Counted from the first letter of the stretch, positions 21,356 to 32,508 are shown. The stretch: DNA of 64,000 nucleotides from Salinicola halophyticus (GCF_003206695.1 NZ_PZJN01000009.1:310001-374000), one strand, 5' to 3'. Numbers and translations are program-made. The notes: generated from the letters alone by a model not told the origin.

Positions 21356-22876
21356 TTAGAAGAATCCCATGGGATTGACGTCATAGCTGATCAGCAGGTT
21401 CTTGGTCTGCTGATAGTGCTCCAGCGCCATTTTGTGGGTCTCTCGACCGACGCCGGATTTCTTGTAGCCGCCGAAGGCCGCATGAGCCGGATACTGGTGG
21501 TAGCAGTTGGTCCACACGCGCCCAGCCTGAATGCCGCGACCCATGCGGTAGGCGCGATTGATGTCGCGAGTCCAGACGCCAGCGCCAAGGCCGAACTCGG
21601 TATCGTTGGCGATGGCCAGGGCTTCCGCTTCGTCCTTGAACGTCGTCACCGAGACGACTGGGCCGAAGATTTCCTCCTGGAACACCCGCATCTTGTTGTT
21701 GCCTTTCAATAGCGTCGGCTGGATGTAATAGCCCCGCGAAAGATCGTCGCCGAGCGACTCCCGCTCGCCGCCGGACAGAAACTCCGCGCCCTCGTCGCGC
21801 GCGACGTCCATGTAGGACATGATCTTGTCGAACTGCTCCTGCGATGCCTGAGCGCCCACCTGGGTTTCGGTATCTAGTGGATGGCCACGCTTGATCTTCT
21901 TGACCCGCTCGATGACCTTGGCCATGAAGTCGTCGTAGATGCTCTCCTGGATCAGCGCGCGGGAAGGACAGGTACACACTTCGCCCTGGTTGAGAAAGCC
22001 CAGCACCAGGCCTTCAGCGCATTTATCGATGAACTCGGGTTCCGCTGACATGATGTCTTCGAAGTAGATGTTCGGCGACTTGCCGCCCAGCTCCACGGTG
22101 GAAGGAATGATGTTCTCGGCCGCGCATTTCATGATGTGCGAGCCGACGGGGGTGGAGCCGGTGAAGGCGATTTTGGCAATACGTTTGCTGGAGGCCAGTG
22201 CCTGGCCGGCTTCTTCGCCGTAGCCGTTGACGATATTGATGACGCCCTTGGGCAGCAGGTCGTGGATGATCTCGATCACCTTGAAGATCGAGACCGGTGT
22301 CTGCTCGGCAGGCTTGAGTACGACACAGTTACCTGCAGCAAGCGCCGGCGCCAGCTTCCAGGTCGCCATCAGGATCGGAAAGTTCCAGGGAATGATTTGG
22401 CCCACCACGCCCAGCGGTTCGTGAAAATGATAGGAAGCCGTGTTCTCGTCGATTTCGGCGGTGGTGCCCTCCTGGGCCCGAATACAGCCGGCGAAGTAGC
22501 GGAAATGGTCGATCGCCAGCGGAATGTCGGCGGCCAGGGTCTCGCGCACGGCCTTGCCGTTATCCCAGGTTTCAGCAACGGCCAGCATTTCCAGGTTCTG
22601 TTCCATCCGGTCCGCGATTCTGAGCAGCAGGGTCGAGCGTTCCTGAACAGAGGTCTTGCCCCAACCGGGCGCGGCCTTGTGGGCGGCGTCCAGTGCCGTA
22701 TCGATATCCTTCTGGCTCGATCGGGCAACTTCGCAGAACACCTCGCCGGTAACCGGCGTGATGTTATCGAAATAACGCCCCTCGGCCGGGGGTATCCACT
22801 CGCCGCCGATATAGTTGTCATAGCGCTTCTCGAACCGAGTGATGGCGTCCGAGGTGTTCGGATTGGCGTAATGCAT
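21356..22876 (-). CDS. exaC: NAD-dependent aldehyde dehydrogenase, ExaC/AldB type
   Basis: This enzyme oxidises acetaldehyde or similar aldehydes to acids. The 506-residue protein has N165 in [10 protein letters not shown], the general base E262 in VELGGKSPN and the nucleophile C301 in [13 protein letters not shown]. It ends with the [22 protein letters not shown] block and MGFF terminus characteristic of the ExaC group. The start is the ATG at 22874-22876 behind AGGAG; 17 upstream codons were discarded. I see no sigma-54 promoter in its 218-bp upstream region. Confidence 0.92.
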   Translation of the reverse strand: MHYANPNTSDAITRFEKRYDNYIGGEWIPPAEGRYFDNITPVTGEVFCEVARSSQKDIDTALDAAHKAAPGWGKTSVQERSTLLLRIADRMEQNLEMLAVAETWDNGKAVRETLAADIPLAIDHFRYFAGCIRAQEGTTAEIDENTASYHFHEPLGVVGQIIPWNFPILMATWKLAPALAAGNCVVLKPAEQTPVSIFKVIEIIHDLLPKGVINIVNGYGEEAGQALASSKRIAKIAFTGSTPVGSHIMKCAAENIIPSTVELGGKSPNIYFEDIMSAEPEFIDKCAEGLVLGFLNQGEVCTCPSRALIQESIYDDFMAKVIERVKKIKRGHPLDTETQVGAQASQEQFDKIMSYMDVARDEGAEFLSGGERESLGDDLSRGYYIQPTLLKGNNKMRVFQEEIFGPVVSVTTFKDEAEALAIANDTEFGLGAGVWTRDINRAYRMGRGIQAGRVWTNCYHQYPAHAAFGGYKKSGVGRETHKMALEHYQQTKNLLISYDVNPMGFF

Positions 22877-23094
22877 GATGGCTTCTCCTGATGGATCGAT
22901 GACCGATCGCTGGATTTCCCCTCCCAATCTGCGCTTCCCGGCGGACGCCTGCCATTACGCTTTAGGCGACCCTATCCGGCCTTGCGACCTTCTATAGACA
23001 GGGACCCGTTACTTCGACCAATGGCGAACGGTGACAATAAATCGCAGTGTTACTATGAGTGACAGGGTTCAGCGACCTAGAGGAGGGTCTGACC

Positions 23095-23496
23095 ATGTTA
23101 CAGACTCAGGAAAAAGCAGTTCAGGATCGCCCGCTGACCGACGACACCGGCTGCTGCCAGATGAGTTCGATCAATCTGCTGGATGACAGCGTCTCCACGC
23201 AGAAAGAAGTTCAGGAGCGCAACGTCATGCAGCTATATCTGCTGACGGTTCAGGTGAGAGCACTGATGGACGTGGCTTGTCACCAGGGGCAGGCGGCGTT
23301 CCTTACCGAGCGTTTGCGCTTTCACACCGATCAGCTGGAGGCGCAGTTTTCTCACCTGGTGGATAAGCACAAGGGCGCATCGTATACGCGTCATTTCTAC
23401 GCCCAGCAGCAAAATCGATTCGATGCGGAAATCGAGAAGATCATCGGTGCGCTCGAATCACTGGGTGAGCAGTACGCCGACAACGCATCACGGTAG
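23095..23496 (+). CDS. Conserved-looking hypothetical protein, 133 residues
   Basis: I do not recognise this protein. It is soluble, acidic and predicted mostly helical, with two adjacent cysteines in DDTGCCQMSSINLL near residue 20 and possible coiled-coil content from about residue 75 (FHTDQLEAQFSHLVDKHKG, then FDAEIEKIIGALESLGEQY). The ATG at 23095 follows GAGGAGGGTC at a good distance, and a strong terminator follows, so expression is likely. The frame is open 12 codons further upstream without a better start. Confidence 0.75.
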   Translation: MLQTQEKAVQDRPLTDDTGCCQMSSINLLDDSVSTQKEVQERNVMQLYLLTVQVRALMDVACHQGQAAFLTERLRFHTDQLEAQFSHLVDKHKGASYTRHFYAQQQNRFDAEIEKIIGALESLGEQYADNASR

Positions 23497-23509
23497 TCGC
23501 GACGCCCCT

Positions 23510-23555
23510 CGTGAACTGAAAGAAACACGTGAACTGACGGAAAGACGTGACCTGG
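23510..23555. repeat. 18-bp imperfect tandem repeat
   Basis: Two and a half units starting CGTGAACTGA lie at 23510-23527, 23528-23545 and 23546-23555, immediately after the stop codon of the preceding gene and before its terminator. Confidence 0.75.
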
Positions 23556-23588
23556 CTCACCGCAAGAGTGTCCAACATCTTCATCTCC

Positions 23589-23624
23589 AGCCCGACGCGA
23601 TCCAGGTATCGCGTCGGGCTTTTT
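23589..23624 (+). terminator. Rho-independent terminator of the 133-residue gene
   Basis: AGCCCGACGCGAT (23589-23601) and ATCGCGTCGGGCT (23608-23620) form a perfect 13-bp stem, followed by a T tract on the plus strand. Confidence 0.93.
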
Positions 23625-23692
23625 GATTCGTGGCTTTCTATTTCAAGAACGAGATGAGATGCCAACCGCCAGCATCATGAACTATTGGATGA

Positions 23693-23708
23693 TGTTTCAC
23701 GTGGAACA
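23693..23708. other. parS: parS centromere site 1 (one mismatch)
   Basis: TGTTTCACGTGGAACA differs from the palindromic bacterial parS consensus TGTTTCACGTGAAACA at one base. It lies between the terminator of the upstream gene and the 3' end of asmA, outside coding sequence, about 20 kb from oriC. Confidence 0.88.
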
Positions 23709-23774
23709 ATCCAGGTCATTCGCTTCCCGTCTTGAGCCGATAGCTCCCCTGAGTTCCGGGATCCTGGCATGTGC

Positions 23775-25844
23775 TTAGCCGTCAGTCTTGACCTGACTCA
23801 GGAAATCGTTACAGGGAGTCTTCTCGTCAGCGCTGGGAGATATCAGCGCCAGCAGGGCCGCGGCCGGAGTCGCAACGGTGCCCAGAAATGCACCGATCGC
23901 TCCCCGAGCCAGCAGCGATCCCGTGTCCACCCCGGGGGCGGGGTTCTTGAAGGTCCCTTTGACATAGAGGGGTGAGCGTAGTGTGAAGACGCGGGCTCCC
24001 TTGCTCTCCGGCTCAATGGTCAAATCCAGTGCCTCATTATCGAAGTTGACGTTGCCATCGATCTTGACCAGGGCATTTTCCGTATCGATCAGGAAGAAGC
24101 GCGTCTTGGCCAACCCATCGGTGACATTGAGGTTGGCTGCCGCGCAGTTGATTTTAACCTGCTCGTCACCGAATAGTTTACCGACCAGGTAGTTGCCCAC
24201 ATTGAGGCCGGCCAATTCCATCAGGTTCTGGCTGATCAGGCCATCATTGATCAGCATCTGCAGGTCGCCGTTGCTGCTGCCAAGAATGCTCGCAACGGAA
24301 TTCCCCGTGCCGCTTAGCGTGGCGTCCCCGTTGAGCTCTCCGCGGCTGTTTTTCATCAGCTCCACGTCGGGAAACAGTCGGCTCAGCATCAGGTGACGAA
24401 TATGCATATCGACCCGGCTTTGCATCGGGCTTTGACTGCCGTCGAGGCGTAACGTGGTATTGAGGTTCCCTCCTGCCATGCCGAACCGCAGCGGATCCAG
24501 CAGAATCTCCCCGTCCTCCAACGTGACATGGGTATAAATGTCCTCGAGGGGTAGAGAGTCACCGTGCTCGACACGTTTGGCGGTGAACTTGACGTCGGCG
24601 TCCATGGTTTTCCATTTGGCCGTATCGAACTCCTCCACCGGCAACAACTTGTCGTCGGGCTGACGGCTGGTTTCGCCGCGGTCGGCTTTTTCGGCATTCG
24701 AATCAGCGCCAATCAGAGGCGCAAGATCGGCGAAGCGCAACTGTCGCGAGACGACTTCGCCCTTGAGTGAGGGGCGCGGTTCAGCCATGCGATAGGTAAG
24801 ATCACCGTGGATGTCGCTACCACCGATCTGGCCGTCGAAGTCGCGATAACGAAAGGACAGCGCATCCTGGGTATTCAGGTTGGCGGTCAAATGGCCTCGA
24901 GTGGAATAGGGCGGTGTGTCGGGCAGGGTCACGCCGATGATGCCATAGAGATCGCCCAGGTTCTGACCCGAGAAGCTGAGATCCATATCGACCGTTTTCG
25001 GCGATAACGGGTCGGTTATCGTGCCGTTGACGGCCACCTGGGTATTGCCGGCGTCCAGCTTGGCCTGAACGGGATACGGAATATTCCGCTGCTTCAGCGC
25101 TTCGGGTCCACCCAGCTTTCCCGAACCCGAGAAGGGCTGTTCGCGATAGGTGCCCTCGGCTTTCCAGCCGAAACGGTAGTCGCCGATCTGCCGATCTTTT
25201 GTCTGGCTGACGGCGCTATCATCGTCAGTCAGCTCATTGAATGCGATGGGCTGGCCCAGTAACTGGAAGGTTGCGTCTATGTCGGCAGCCAATATTGCAT
25301 CTTGGTAATGAACATCGATGGGATCGAAGTCGATTTGCCCGACATCGACCGTCCAGCCGTTCTCTTTCGAGCCGTCTTCCTTTGCCTGTTCCTTCTGATC
25401 ATTACCGCCCAGGTCGAAAGTCCAGTTGTTGCGGCCATCCTCGAGACGAGTGAGGTTCGCCGCGCCACCGCTCAAGCCGATAGCTGGCAAGGAGAGAGTT
25501 TTTTCGAGCAACGGCAGGGGAGATAGCGTGATATTGAGTGTCTTGAGGCGGACGAGGTCGGCATCGGTAATAGCGTCAGGGCTACCAATGTGAATATCTT
25601 CGGCATGAACCTCGGGCCAGGGAAACCAATGCCGCCAGCCGCCGTCTCCGGAAGGCCACTGCCAATCGACGCTCAGATCGCCTTCGATGGAAACCTGCCG
25701 GTTCAGCGCATCGCTGGCGCGTTGGTTGATCGTCGGCTTGAGTCGATTCCAATCAAAGGTCGCGACCACGATGACCGGTGCGGCCATCGTCAGTATGACA
25801 ATAGCCAGGATCCAGACGCCCACTCTCTTGCCTCGAGTCATCAC
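23775..25844 (-). CDS. asmA: AsmA family envelope protein
   Basis: AsmA-like proteins are anchored in the inner membrane, project into the periplasm and are linked to lipid transport and outer-membrane assembly. The 689-residue protein has one N-terminal membrane anchor (VGVWILAIVILTMAAPVIVVATF) followed by FDWNRLKPTINQRASDALNRQVSIEGDLSVDWQ, the start of the AsmA/VPS13-like fold. The late region SSNGDLQMLINDGLISQNLMELAGLNV and PLYVKGTFKNPAPGVD is the conserved C-terminal domain. The extreme C-terminus has two cysteines. Two ATGs are adjacent at the start; I use the first. Confidence 0.92.
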   Translation of the reverse strand: MMTRGKRVGVWILAIVILTMAAPVIVVATFDWNRLKPTINQRASDALNRQVSIEGDLSVDWQWPSGDGGWRHWFPWPEVHAEDIHIGSPDAITDADLVRLKTLNITLSPLPLLEKTLSLPAIGLSGGAANLTRLEDGRNNWTFDLGGNDQKEQAKEDGSKENGWTVDVGQIDFDPIDVHYQDAILAADIDATFQLLGQPIAFNELTDDDSAVSQTKDRQIGDYRFGWKAEGTYREQPFSGSGKLGGPEALKQRNIPYPVQAKLDAGNTQVAVNGTITDPLSPKTVDMDLSFSGQNLGDLYGIIGVTLPDTPPYSTRGHLTANLNTQDALSFRYRDFDGQIGGSDIHGDLTYRMAEPRPSLKGEVVSRQLRFADLAPLIGADSNAEKADRGETSRQPDDKLLPVEEFDTAKWKTMDADVKFTAKRVEHGDSLPLEDIYTHVTLEDGEILLDPLRFGMAGGNLNTTLRLDGSQSPMQSRVDMHIRHLMLSRLFPDVELMKNSRGELNGDATLSGTGNSVASILGSSNGDLQMLINDGLISQNLMELAGLNVGNYLVGKLFGDEQVKINCAAANLNVTDGLAKTRFFLIDTENALVKIDGNVNFDNEALDLTIEPESKGARVFTLRSPLYVKGTFKNPAPGVDTGSLLARGAIGAFLGTVATPAAALLALISPSADEKTPCNDFLSQVKTDG

Positions 25845-25951
25845 GCTATCCCAAGTTCCGTGGTGAAGAATTCAAGGATAGTCGAGGGCTGGAAGAACGT
25901 CGCCTTGCCTCATAGGGCAGAGCGCCATAACCCACGATGGCGGTAGGCGCG

Positions 25952-25967
25952 TGTTTCACGTGAAACA
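25952..25967. other. parS: parS centromere site 2 (perfect)
   Basis: TGTTTCACGTGAAACA is an exact 16-bp match to the consensus palindrome bound by chromosomal ParB. It sits in the 225-bp gap between asmA and gmhB. ParAB genes are not in the window; in relatives they usually lie near mnmE/mnmG, beyond the left edge. Confidence 0.96.
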
Positions 25968-26069
25968 ATTCGGAGGCCTCGGCTGCCGGCTTACTTGAGC
26001 AGCTCGAAATTTTTGAAGCGACGAAAGCGCTTGTTCTCTGCCTCTGCTCGTTTTCGCCATGGCCGTCCC

Positions 26070-26609
26070 CTAGACTAGGCGGTCGGCGAATTCGGCAAGG
26101 TCCGCGCAGAACCAGTCGGGTCGAATGGACCGAGGGAGTTTGGCCAGAGTATCGGCTCCCTTTCCCGTTTCGACCAACGCGGTGAGACAGCCTGCGGCCT
26201 GACCGGCCTGGATATCTCGGAGGCTGTCACCGACCATCCAGCTCTGTTCGAGCGACGCGATACCCAGAGACTGTTGAATTTCGAAGATCATGCCGGGCTT
26301 GGGCTTGCGACAATCGCAGCCGTCATCGGGTAGATGAGGACAATAGGTGATCAGGGCGATGCTTCCGCCCGCGCGTTCAACACGCTCCGTGAGATGGCGG
26401 TGAATGTCGTGCAGCGTAGTCAGATCGTAATAACCGCGGCCGATGCCGGACTGATTGGTGGCGATCGCCACCTGCCAGCCGGCGCGGGATAGGCGGGCTA
26501 TCGCTTCGATCGAACGGGGCAGGGGGCGCCATTCGTCGAGCGATTTGATATAGGCGTCGGAGTCTTCGTTGATGACGCCATCACGGTCGAGTATGACGAG
26601 TCCGGTCAT
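26070..26609 (-). CDS. gmhB: D-glycero-D-manno-heptose 1,7-bisphosphate 7-phosphatase
   Basis: GmhB removes the 7-phosphate in the ADP-heptose pathway that feeds the lipopolysaccharide core. The 179-residue HAD-family protein begins MTGLVILDRDGVIN with the catalytic aspartates at 8 and 10, has the ATNQSGIGRG motif, the cysteine-rich zinc loop CPHLPDDGCDCRKPKPG and the acidic MVGDSLRDI. The ATG at 26607-26609 sets the usual N-terminus; the 46 upstream codons are unrelated. It supplies substrate steps between HldE (47115) and HldD (30454). Confidence 0.95.
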   Translation of the reverse strand: MTGLVILDRDGVINEDSDAYIKSLDEWRPLPRSIEAIARLSRAGWQVAIATNQSGIGRGYYDLTTLHDIHRHLTERVERAGGSIALITYCPHLPDDGCDCRKPKPGMIFEIQQSLGIASLEQSWMVGDSLRDIQAGQAAGCLTALVETGKGADTLAKLPRSIRPDWFCADLAEFADRLV

Positions 26610-27192
26610 CGGAGGGATCCTGAAATAAAGAGTAAAGAAAAGGGCCAGAAGACGAACCGATTTTACTTGGTTTGAGGCTTGATTGCGCAGAGGCGGATAT
26701 TCCACGTGAAAAATCGCTTGCCGAAATAGCGAGCGGTAATCCAGCAATTAGGTTGCACATGTCGATCGGTGGGCCTGTCTGCACCGGCTGTGCTTGTCAT
26801 GCGGGCCGAACTCTTGCCCGTTAGCGGAATGGGATAGCGGCGATTGCCCCTCAAGTCCGTGGGTATATCGGCCTTCGTGAAGAGAATAGGGCGAGATCGC
26901 CGCGTGACCAGAAGATCCCATGGCTCAGTTATCTAGATCGGGCAGAGAGCCGTCAAACATGCCGTCGCGTTCAACGAGATAACCGCATCGATTATCGTCT
27001 GCCGAGATCAAGTTCATCAGGTCTGGACGCCGAAATCTTGATGTGCTCGGGTAGGTGGCCCGGTTGGGTTAATTCGATCAGGACGATGTTTCACGTGGAA
27101 CATCGCTCTGACGGTACCCCCTTGTCGTCATTGCCGCTGGGTAAGAGAGGTGGCGTTGACTAGCCGCTCCAGATAAAAGACTACAACCAAAA
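26610..27192. other. Gene-free stretch between gmhB and glyS, holding parS site 3
   Basis: I see no gene in this roughly 580-bp interval on either strand; the open frames present are short and featureless. It contains a parS site at 27087-27102 and a badly degenerate one at 26698-26713 (three mismatches). Pseudomonas has a hypothetical gene at this position, which appears absent here. Confidence 0.55.
27087..27102. other. parS: parS centromere site 3 (one mismatch)
   Basis: TGTTTCACGTGGAACA, identical to site 1, lies in non-coding DNA between gmhB and glyS, 115 bp from site 4. Confidence 0.88.
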
Positions 27193-27214
27193 AGCCCGGC
27201 CTGAAGGCCGGGCT
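27188..27214 (-). terminator. Rho-independent terminator of the glyQ-glyS operon
   Basis: On the minus strand AGCCCGGCC and GGCCGGGCT form a 9-bp stem with a 4-base loop, followed by TTTTTGG. It lies 27 bp beyond the glyS stop, with parS site 4 in between. Confidence 0.92.
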
Positions 27215-27216
27215 AA

Positions 27217-27232
27217 TGTTTCACGTGAAACG
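27217..27232. other. parS: parS centromere site 4 (one terminal mismatch)
   Basis: TGTTTCACGTGAAACG matches the consensus in 15 of 16 positions. It is wedged between the glyS stop codon and the glyS terminator hairpin, so it is transcribed as part of the glyS 3' untranslated region. Confidence 0.88.
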
Positions 27233-27240
27233 ATCAAGAG

Positions 27241-29309
27241 TTACGACTGCAGTTCGGCGATGTCGGCCACTTCGAGAAACAGCGCCTGCAGACTGGCGAG
27301 CAGCGCGAGACGGTTGGCTCGGACGGCGGAGTCGTCAGTGGCAACCATCACTTCGTCGAAGAAGCGATCGACCGGCGCGCGCAGCGTGGCAAGAATATCC
27401 AGCGCTTGGGCGTAGTCTGCTTCCTGGAACAGCGGTTCGACCTGATCGCGGCAATCAGCTACCGCGTTAGCCAGGGCGATCTCCGCGTCCTCAACGAGGA
27501 GGTCGCCTTTCACCTGAGTGCTGCCGTCGTGTTGCTGCTTGGCCAGGATATTGGAAACGCGCTTGTTGGCCGCTGCCAGGGCCGCGGCTTCCTCGCGCTG
27601 GCTGAAACGGTGCACGGCGCGCAGACGGCGGGCGAAATCCAGCGGCCGCGTCACAGGGCGAGCACGTACCGCCAGATAAACGTCGACCGGCAAGCCTTCG
27701 TCCTGCGACCAGGCGCGAAAGCGATCGAGCATGTAGGTCAACACGTCATCGACCAGGCCTTCGGCCTTGGGCAGGTCGCGGTGCTGGGACGCGGCCAGTT
27801 CCAGCAACTCGCGCAGGTCGAGATCCCGCTCGCCCTTGATCAGGATGTTGAGCACACCGATGGTGGCGCGGCGCAGGGCAAACGGGTCCTTGGCGCCGGT
27901 GGGGCGCTGACCGATACCGAAGATACCCGTCAACGTATCCAGACGATCGGCCAGCGCGAGTGCCTGACCGGTCGATGTCTGGGGAATGACATCGCTGGCG
28001 AAGCGCGGCAGATACTGCTCGTGAATGGCTTCCGCCACGGCTTCCGGCTCGCCATCGTGACGTGCGTAATAGGTCCCCATGATGCCCTGCAGCTCGGGGA
28101 ACTCGAGCACCATCTCCGTGACCAGATCGCATTTCGCCAATTGGGCCGCGCGGGCTGCCGCCTGGGAGTTGCCGTCGATCTTGCCGGCGATGAACCGGGC
28201 GACGACTTCGCTGCGGGCGGACTTGTCGGCGAGCGAGCCCAGTTCGCGCTGGAATACGACGTTAGCCAGCGACTCGCGCCGGGCCTCCAGCGTCTGCTTG
28301 CGATCGACCTCGAAGAAGAACGCCGCGTCGGCCAGGCGGGGGCGAATGACCTTTTCGTTGCCGTAGATGACCTGTTGCGGATCTTCGCTATCGATGTTGG
28401 CGACGGTGATGAACTGCGGCCTGAGCTTGCCGTCGACATCCAGCAGGTGGAAATACTTCTGGTTGGCCTTCATCGAGGAGATCAAGCACTCGGCGGGCAC
28501 CTCTAGGAAGCGCTCATCGAATGTACCCGTCAGCGCCACCGGCCATTCCACGAGACCGCTGACCTCTTCCAGCAGATCCTCGTCGATGACCGCCTGGGCA
28601 TCTTGAACTTCGGCCTCGGCCAGTACCTGCTCCCGAATGCGCTCCCGGCGCCGCTCCAGATCCACCAGCACGTAGGCGTTTTCGAGTGCGGCTTCATAGT
28701 CGTCGGCGTGGGCGAGCTCGATCGGCGCCGGCGCGTGAAAGCGGTGACCCAGCGTCGTGCGACCGGACTCCAGACCCAGCACGCTGGCCGGCACGATCTG
28801 ATCGCCGTAAAGCAGCACCAGCCAGTGAACCGGACGCGAGAATTCGATGCGCGAGGCGCCCCAGCGCATATTCTTGGGCACCGGCAGGGCGTTGACGGCA
28901 GCGTTGAGGATTGCCGGCAGCAGCGTCTCGACGTTGTCTCCCTGCTGCTGTTCACGGTAGCCGAGCCATGTGCCCTTGTCGGTCTCCAGGTGAATCAGTT
29001 CGTCCACCGTCACGCCGCAGGAGCGTGCAAAACCTTCCGCCGCCTTGGTGGGCTGGCCATCCTTGAAAGCGGCGGCCAGGGCCGGGCCGCGCTTTTCGAC
29101 TTCGCGATCCGGCTGCTTGTCGGCGAGCGCCGCAACGCGCACGGCCAGACGCCGCGGGGAGGCGAGGGCGTATGCTTCGCCATGGGGAACCTCGGCGTCG
29201 TCGAGACCCTTGACGACGCCGTCACGCAGGGCGGACGCCAGATTGGCGAGGGCGCCTGGCGGCAGCTCTTCGACGCCCAGTTCGATCAGTAGGGTGTTGA
29301 CTGCCATGC

Positions 29310-29313
<4 letters not shown>
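27241..29313 (-). CDS. glyS: Glycyl-tRNA synthetase beta subunit
   Basis: GlyS is the tRNA-binding subunit of the bacterial alpha2beta2 glycyl-tRNA synthetase. The 690-residue length matches the family; it begins [21 protein letters not shown] and contains the HD-like and anticodon-binding C-terminal regions ([16 protein letters not shown] and later). The first ATG (29311-29313) overlaps the glyQ stop as ATGA; a second ATG two codons later is equally plausible, since one GGGAG site could serve both. Confidence 0.97.
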
Positions 29314-30272
<959 letters not shown>

Positions 30273-30453
30273 TGACTGCGCACCGTTGCCCATGAATTCG
30301 TGAGCCGCCAAGTATACAATTAGCGCTCAATCGGTTATAGGCACTGTCGACGATCAGGCCGTGTCGTCGACGTATTGTCATCGAACGTCCGGCGACGCAC
30401 GCGGTCGGAGTCTCCATTCACGGTAACCGAGTCGATCGAAGAGGAGTTACGAC

Positions 30454-31437
30454 ATGATCGTTGTCACGGGCGGGGCCGGCTTTATCGGGGCCAATCTGGT
30501 CAAGGCACTCAACGCACGCGGCCATCTGGACGTCATGGTGGTCGACGATCTCAGCGACGGCACCAAATTCGTCAACCTGGCGGACTGCACGCTGGGTGAC
30601 TATCTCGACAAGGACGATTTCCTGGCCCGCGTGAAGGCGGAACTGGATGGTGAGATGCGCGGCGAAGCCGGCGGACTGCCACCGATCGAGGCGATCTTCC
30701 ACGAGGGCGCCTGCTCGGATACTACCGAGTGGGACGGGCGCTTCATGCTGGAGAACAACTTCGAGTACTCCAAGGTGCTGCTCGAATACTGTCAGGCCAA
30801 GCGAATCCCGTTTCTCTATGCCTCGTCCGCCGCTACCTACGGCGGTAGCGAGGTGTTCGTCGAGGACCCCGCTCACGAGAAGCCGCTCAACGTCTACGGC
30901 TACTCCAAGCTGCTGTTCGATCAGTACGTGCGTACCCGCTGGGATGAGTTCGACAGCCAGGTCGTCGGCTTTCGCTACTTCAACGTCTATGGCCCGCGCG
31001 AACAGCACAAGGGCAAGATGGCCAGCGTCGCCTACCATCATCACAGCCAGGTCCAGCGTGGCGAGAACCCCAAGCTGTTCGGCGCCTGGGACGGCTATGA
31101 AGCCGGCATGCAGAGCCGCGATTTCGTCTACGTCGGCGACGTGGTCGACGTCAATCTGTGGTTTCTGGACAACCCCGAGGTCTCCGGCATCTTCAACCTG
31201 GGCACCGGCCGCGCGGAGCCGTTCAAGGCGATCGCCGAGACGGCGATCGATTTCTATTCCGACAAGGACGGGGCAAAGGTCGAGATCGAGTACATCGACT
31301 TCCCCGACGAACTCAAGGGGCGCTATCAGAGCTACACCCGCGCCGATATCGGTCGCCTGCGCGAGGCGGGCTATCGCGCCGAATTCAAGACCGTGCGCGA
31401 AGGCGTTTCCGCCTATCTGGAATGGCTGAATGGATGA
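30454..31437 (+). CDS. hldD: ADP-L-glycero-D-manno-heptose 6-epimerase
   Basis: HldD (RfaD) makes ADP-L-glycero-D-manno-heptose, the donor for inner-core heptosyltransferases. The 327-residue short-chain dehydrogenase fold has the NADP-binding [10 protein letters not shown] at 6-15, the catalytic tyrosine and lysine in [14 protein letters not shown] and the [18 protein letters not shown] substrate loop. The start follows GAAGAGGAG. It overlaps the next gene, waaF, by 8 bp, so the two are coupled. Confidence 0.96.
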   Translation: MIVVTGGAGFIGANLVKALNARGHLDVMVVDDLSDGTKFVNLADCTLGDYLDKDDFLARVKAELDGEMRGEAGGLPPIEAIFHEGACSDTTEWDGRFMLENNFEYSKVLLEYCQAKRIPFLYASSAATYGGSEVFVEDPAHEKPLNVYGYSKLLFDQYVRTRWDEFDSQVVGFRYFNVYGPREQHKGKMASVAYHHHSQVQRGENPKLFGAWDGYEAGMQSRDFVYVGDVVDVNLWFLDNPEVSGIFNLGTGRAEPFKAIAETAIDFYSDKDGAKVEIEYIDFPDELKGRYQSYTRADIGRLREAGYRAEFKTVREGVSAYLEWLNG

Positions 31438-32455
31438 AGCTGCTGTCGGTGCCGAGGCACCACGAATCCTGGTCGTTGGCCCTTCCTGGGTCGGCGACAT
31501 GGTAATGGCGCAGAGCCTGTTCATCACTCTCAAGCGACGCCATCCGGGCGCGAGGATCGGCGTGCTGGCGCCGGGCTGGTCGCTGCCGATTCTCGAGCGC
31601 ATGCCGGAAGTCGACGAGGCCATTGCGCTGGACGTGAAACACGGCGAGTTCGGCTGGAAGACCCGGCGCGACGTCGCACGCTCGTTGAAAGGCCGCTTTG
31701 ATCGCGCCATCGTATTGCCGCGTTCGCTGAAGTCGGCGCTGGTGCCGTTTCTGGCCGGCATACCCCGACGCACCGGCTTCACCGGCGAACAGCGCTACGT
31801 GCTGCTCAACGATCGTCGCCGGCTCGACAAAGGTGTGCTGGATCAAACCGTCAAGCGTTTCGTGGCGCTAGGGCTCGATGTCGAACAGGCCGCGGGTGGG
31901 GATTTCGAGATTCCGTATCCACGACTGCGCGTCGATCGCGGGCGTCAAACGGAGTTGCGCGCCGAGCTGTCTCTCGGCGAGCGCCCGGCCATTGGCATGA
32001 TGCCCGGGGCGGAATATGGCCCGGCCAAGCAGTGGCCGCTCGAGTATTTTCGCGAACTGGCCGAGACGCTGATCGGCAAGGGCTATGCAGTATGGGTTCT
32101 GGGTGGGCCCAAGGATACCGAGGCCGGCGACGTGATCGCCGACGGCCTGGAATCCGCCCATAACCTGTGCGGCAAGACCCGACTGTCGGACGCCGTCGAC
32201 CTGCTCGCCGCCTGTGAACAGGTGGTTACCAACGACTCGGGACTGATGCACGTGGCCGCCGCGGTCGGCACGCGGATTCAGGCGCTTTACGGCTCCTCTT
32301 CGCCGACCTATACGCCGCCGCTGACCGGCAACGCCGATATCCACTATCTAGCACTATCCTGCTCGCCCTGTTTCGAGCGCACCTGCCCGTTGGGGCATCG
32401 CAACTGCCTCAAACAGATGTCGCCCAGCAGCATCGAACAGACGATTCTGCGCTAG
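31430..32455 (+). CDS. waaF: ADP-heptose:LPS heptosyltransferase II
   Basis: WaaF adds the second heptose to the lipopolysaccharide inner core. The 341-residue GT9 protein has the N-terminal [20 protein letters not shown], which is diagnostic for WaaF, and the C-terminal nucleotide-binding [28 protein letters not shown]. It begins inside the last codons of hldD. The C-terminal [16 protein letters not shown] segment with four cysteines is also seen in other WaaF proteins. Confidence 0.95.
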   Translation: MDEAAVGAEAPRILVVGPSWVGDMVMAQSLFITLKRRHPGARIGVLAPGWSLPILERMPEVDEAIALDVKHGEFGWKTRRDVARSLKGRFDRAIVLPRSLKSALVPFLAGIPRRTGFTGEQRYVLLNDRRRLDKGVLDQTVKRFVALGLDVEQAAGGDFEIPYPRLRVDRGRQTELRAELSLGERPAIGMMPGAEYGPAKQWPLEYFRELAETLIGKGYAVWVLGGPKDTEAGDVIADGLESAHNLCGKTRLSDAVDLLAACEQVVTNDSGLMHVAAAVGTRIQALYGSSSPTYTPPLTGNADIHYLALSCSPCFERTCPLGHRNCLKQMSPSSIEQTILR

Positions 32456-32508
32456 GAAAAGCGGTAACCGATCTGGGTGCCCCACTGTCATGCTTATCGG
32501 GAACGACC

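Noticed and set aside
22877-23060. Sigma-54 promoter for exaC
   Set aside because: A TGGCAGG element is present upstream, but the GC pair falls at the wrong spacing, so the -24/-12 pattern is not met.
25990-26069. Relic of lptA/plsC between asmA and gmhB
   Set aside because: A short open tail ending RRFKNFELLK is visible, but it is too short and I cannot match it to the acyltransferase family with confidence.
26698-26713. Fifth parS-like site
   Set aside because: TATTCCACGTGAAAAA has three mismatches to the consensus, too many to claim ParB binding.
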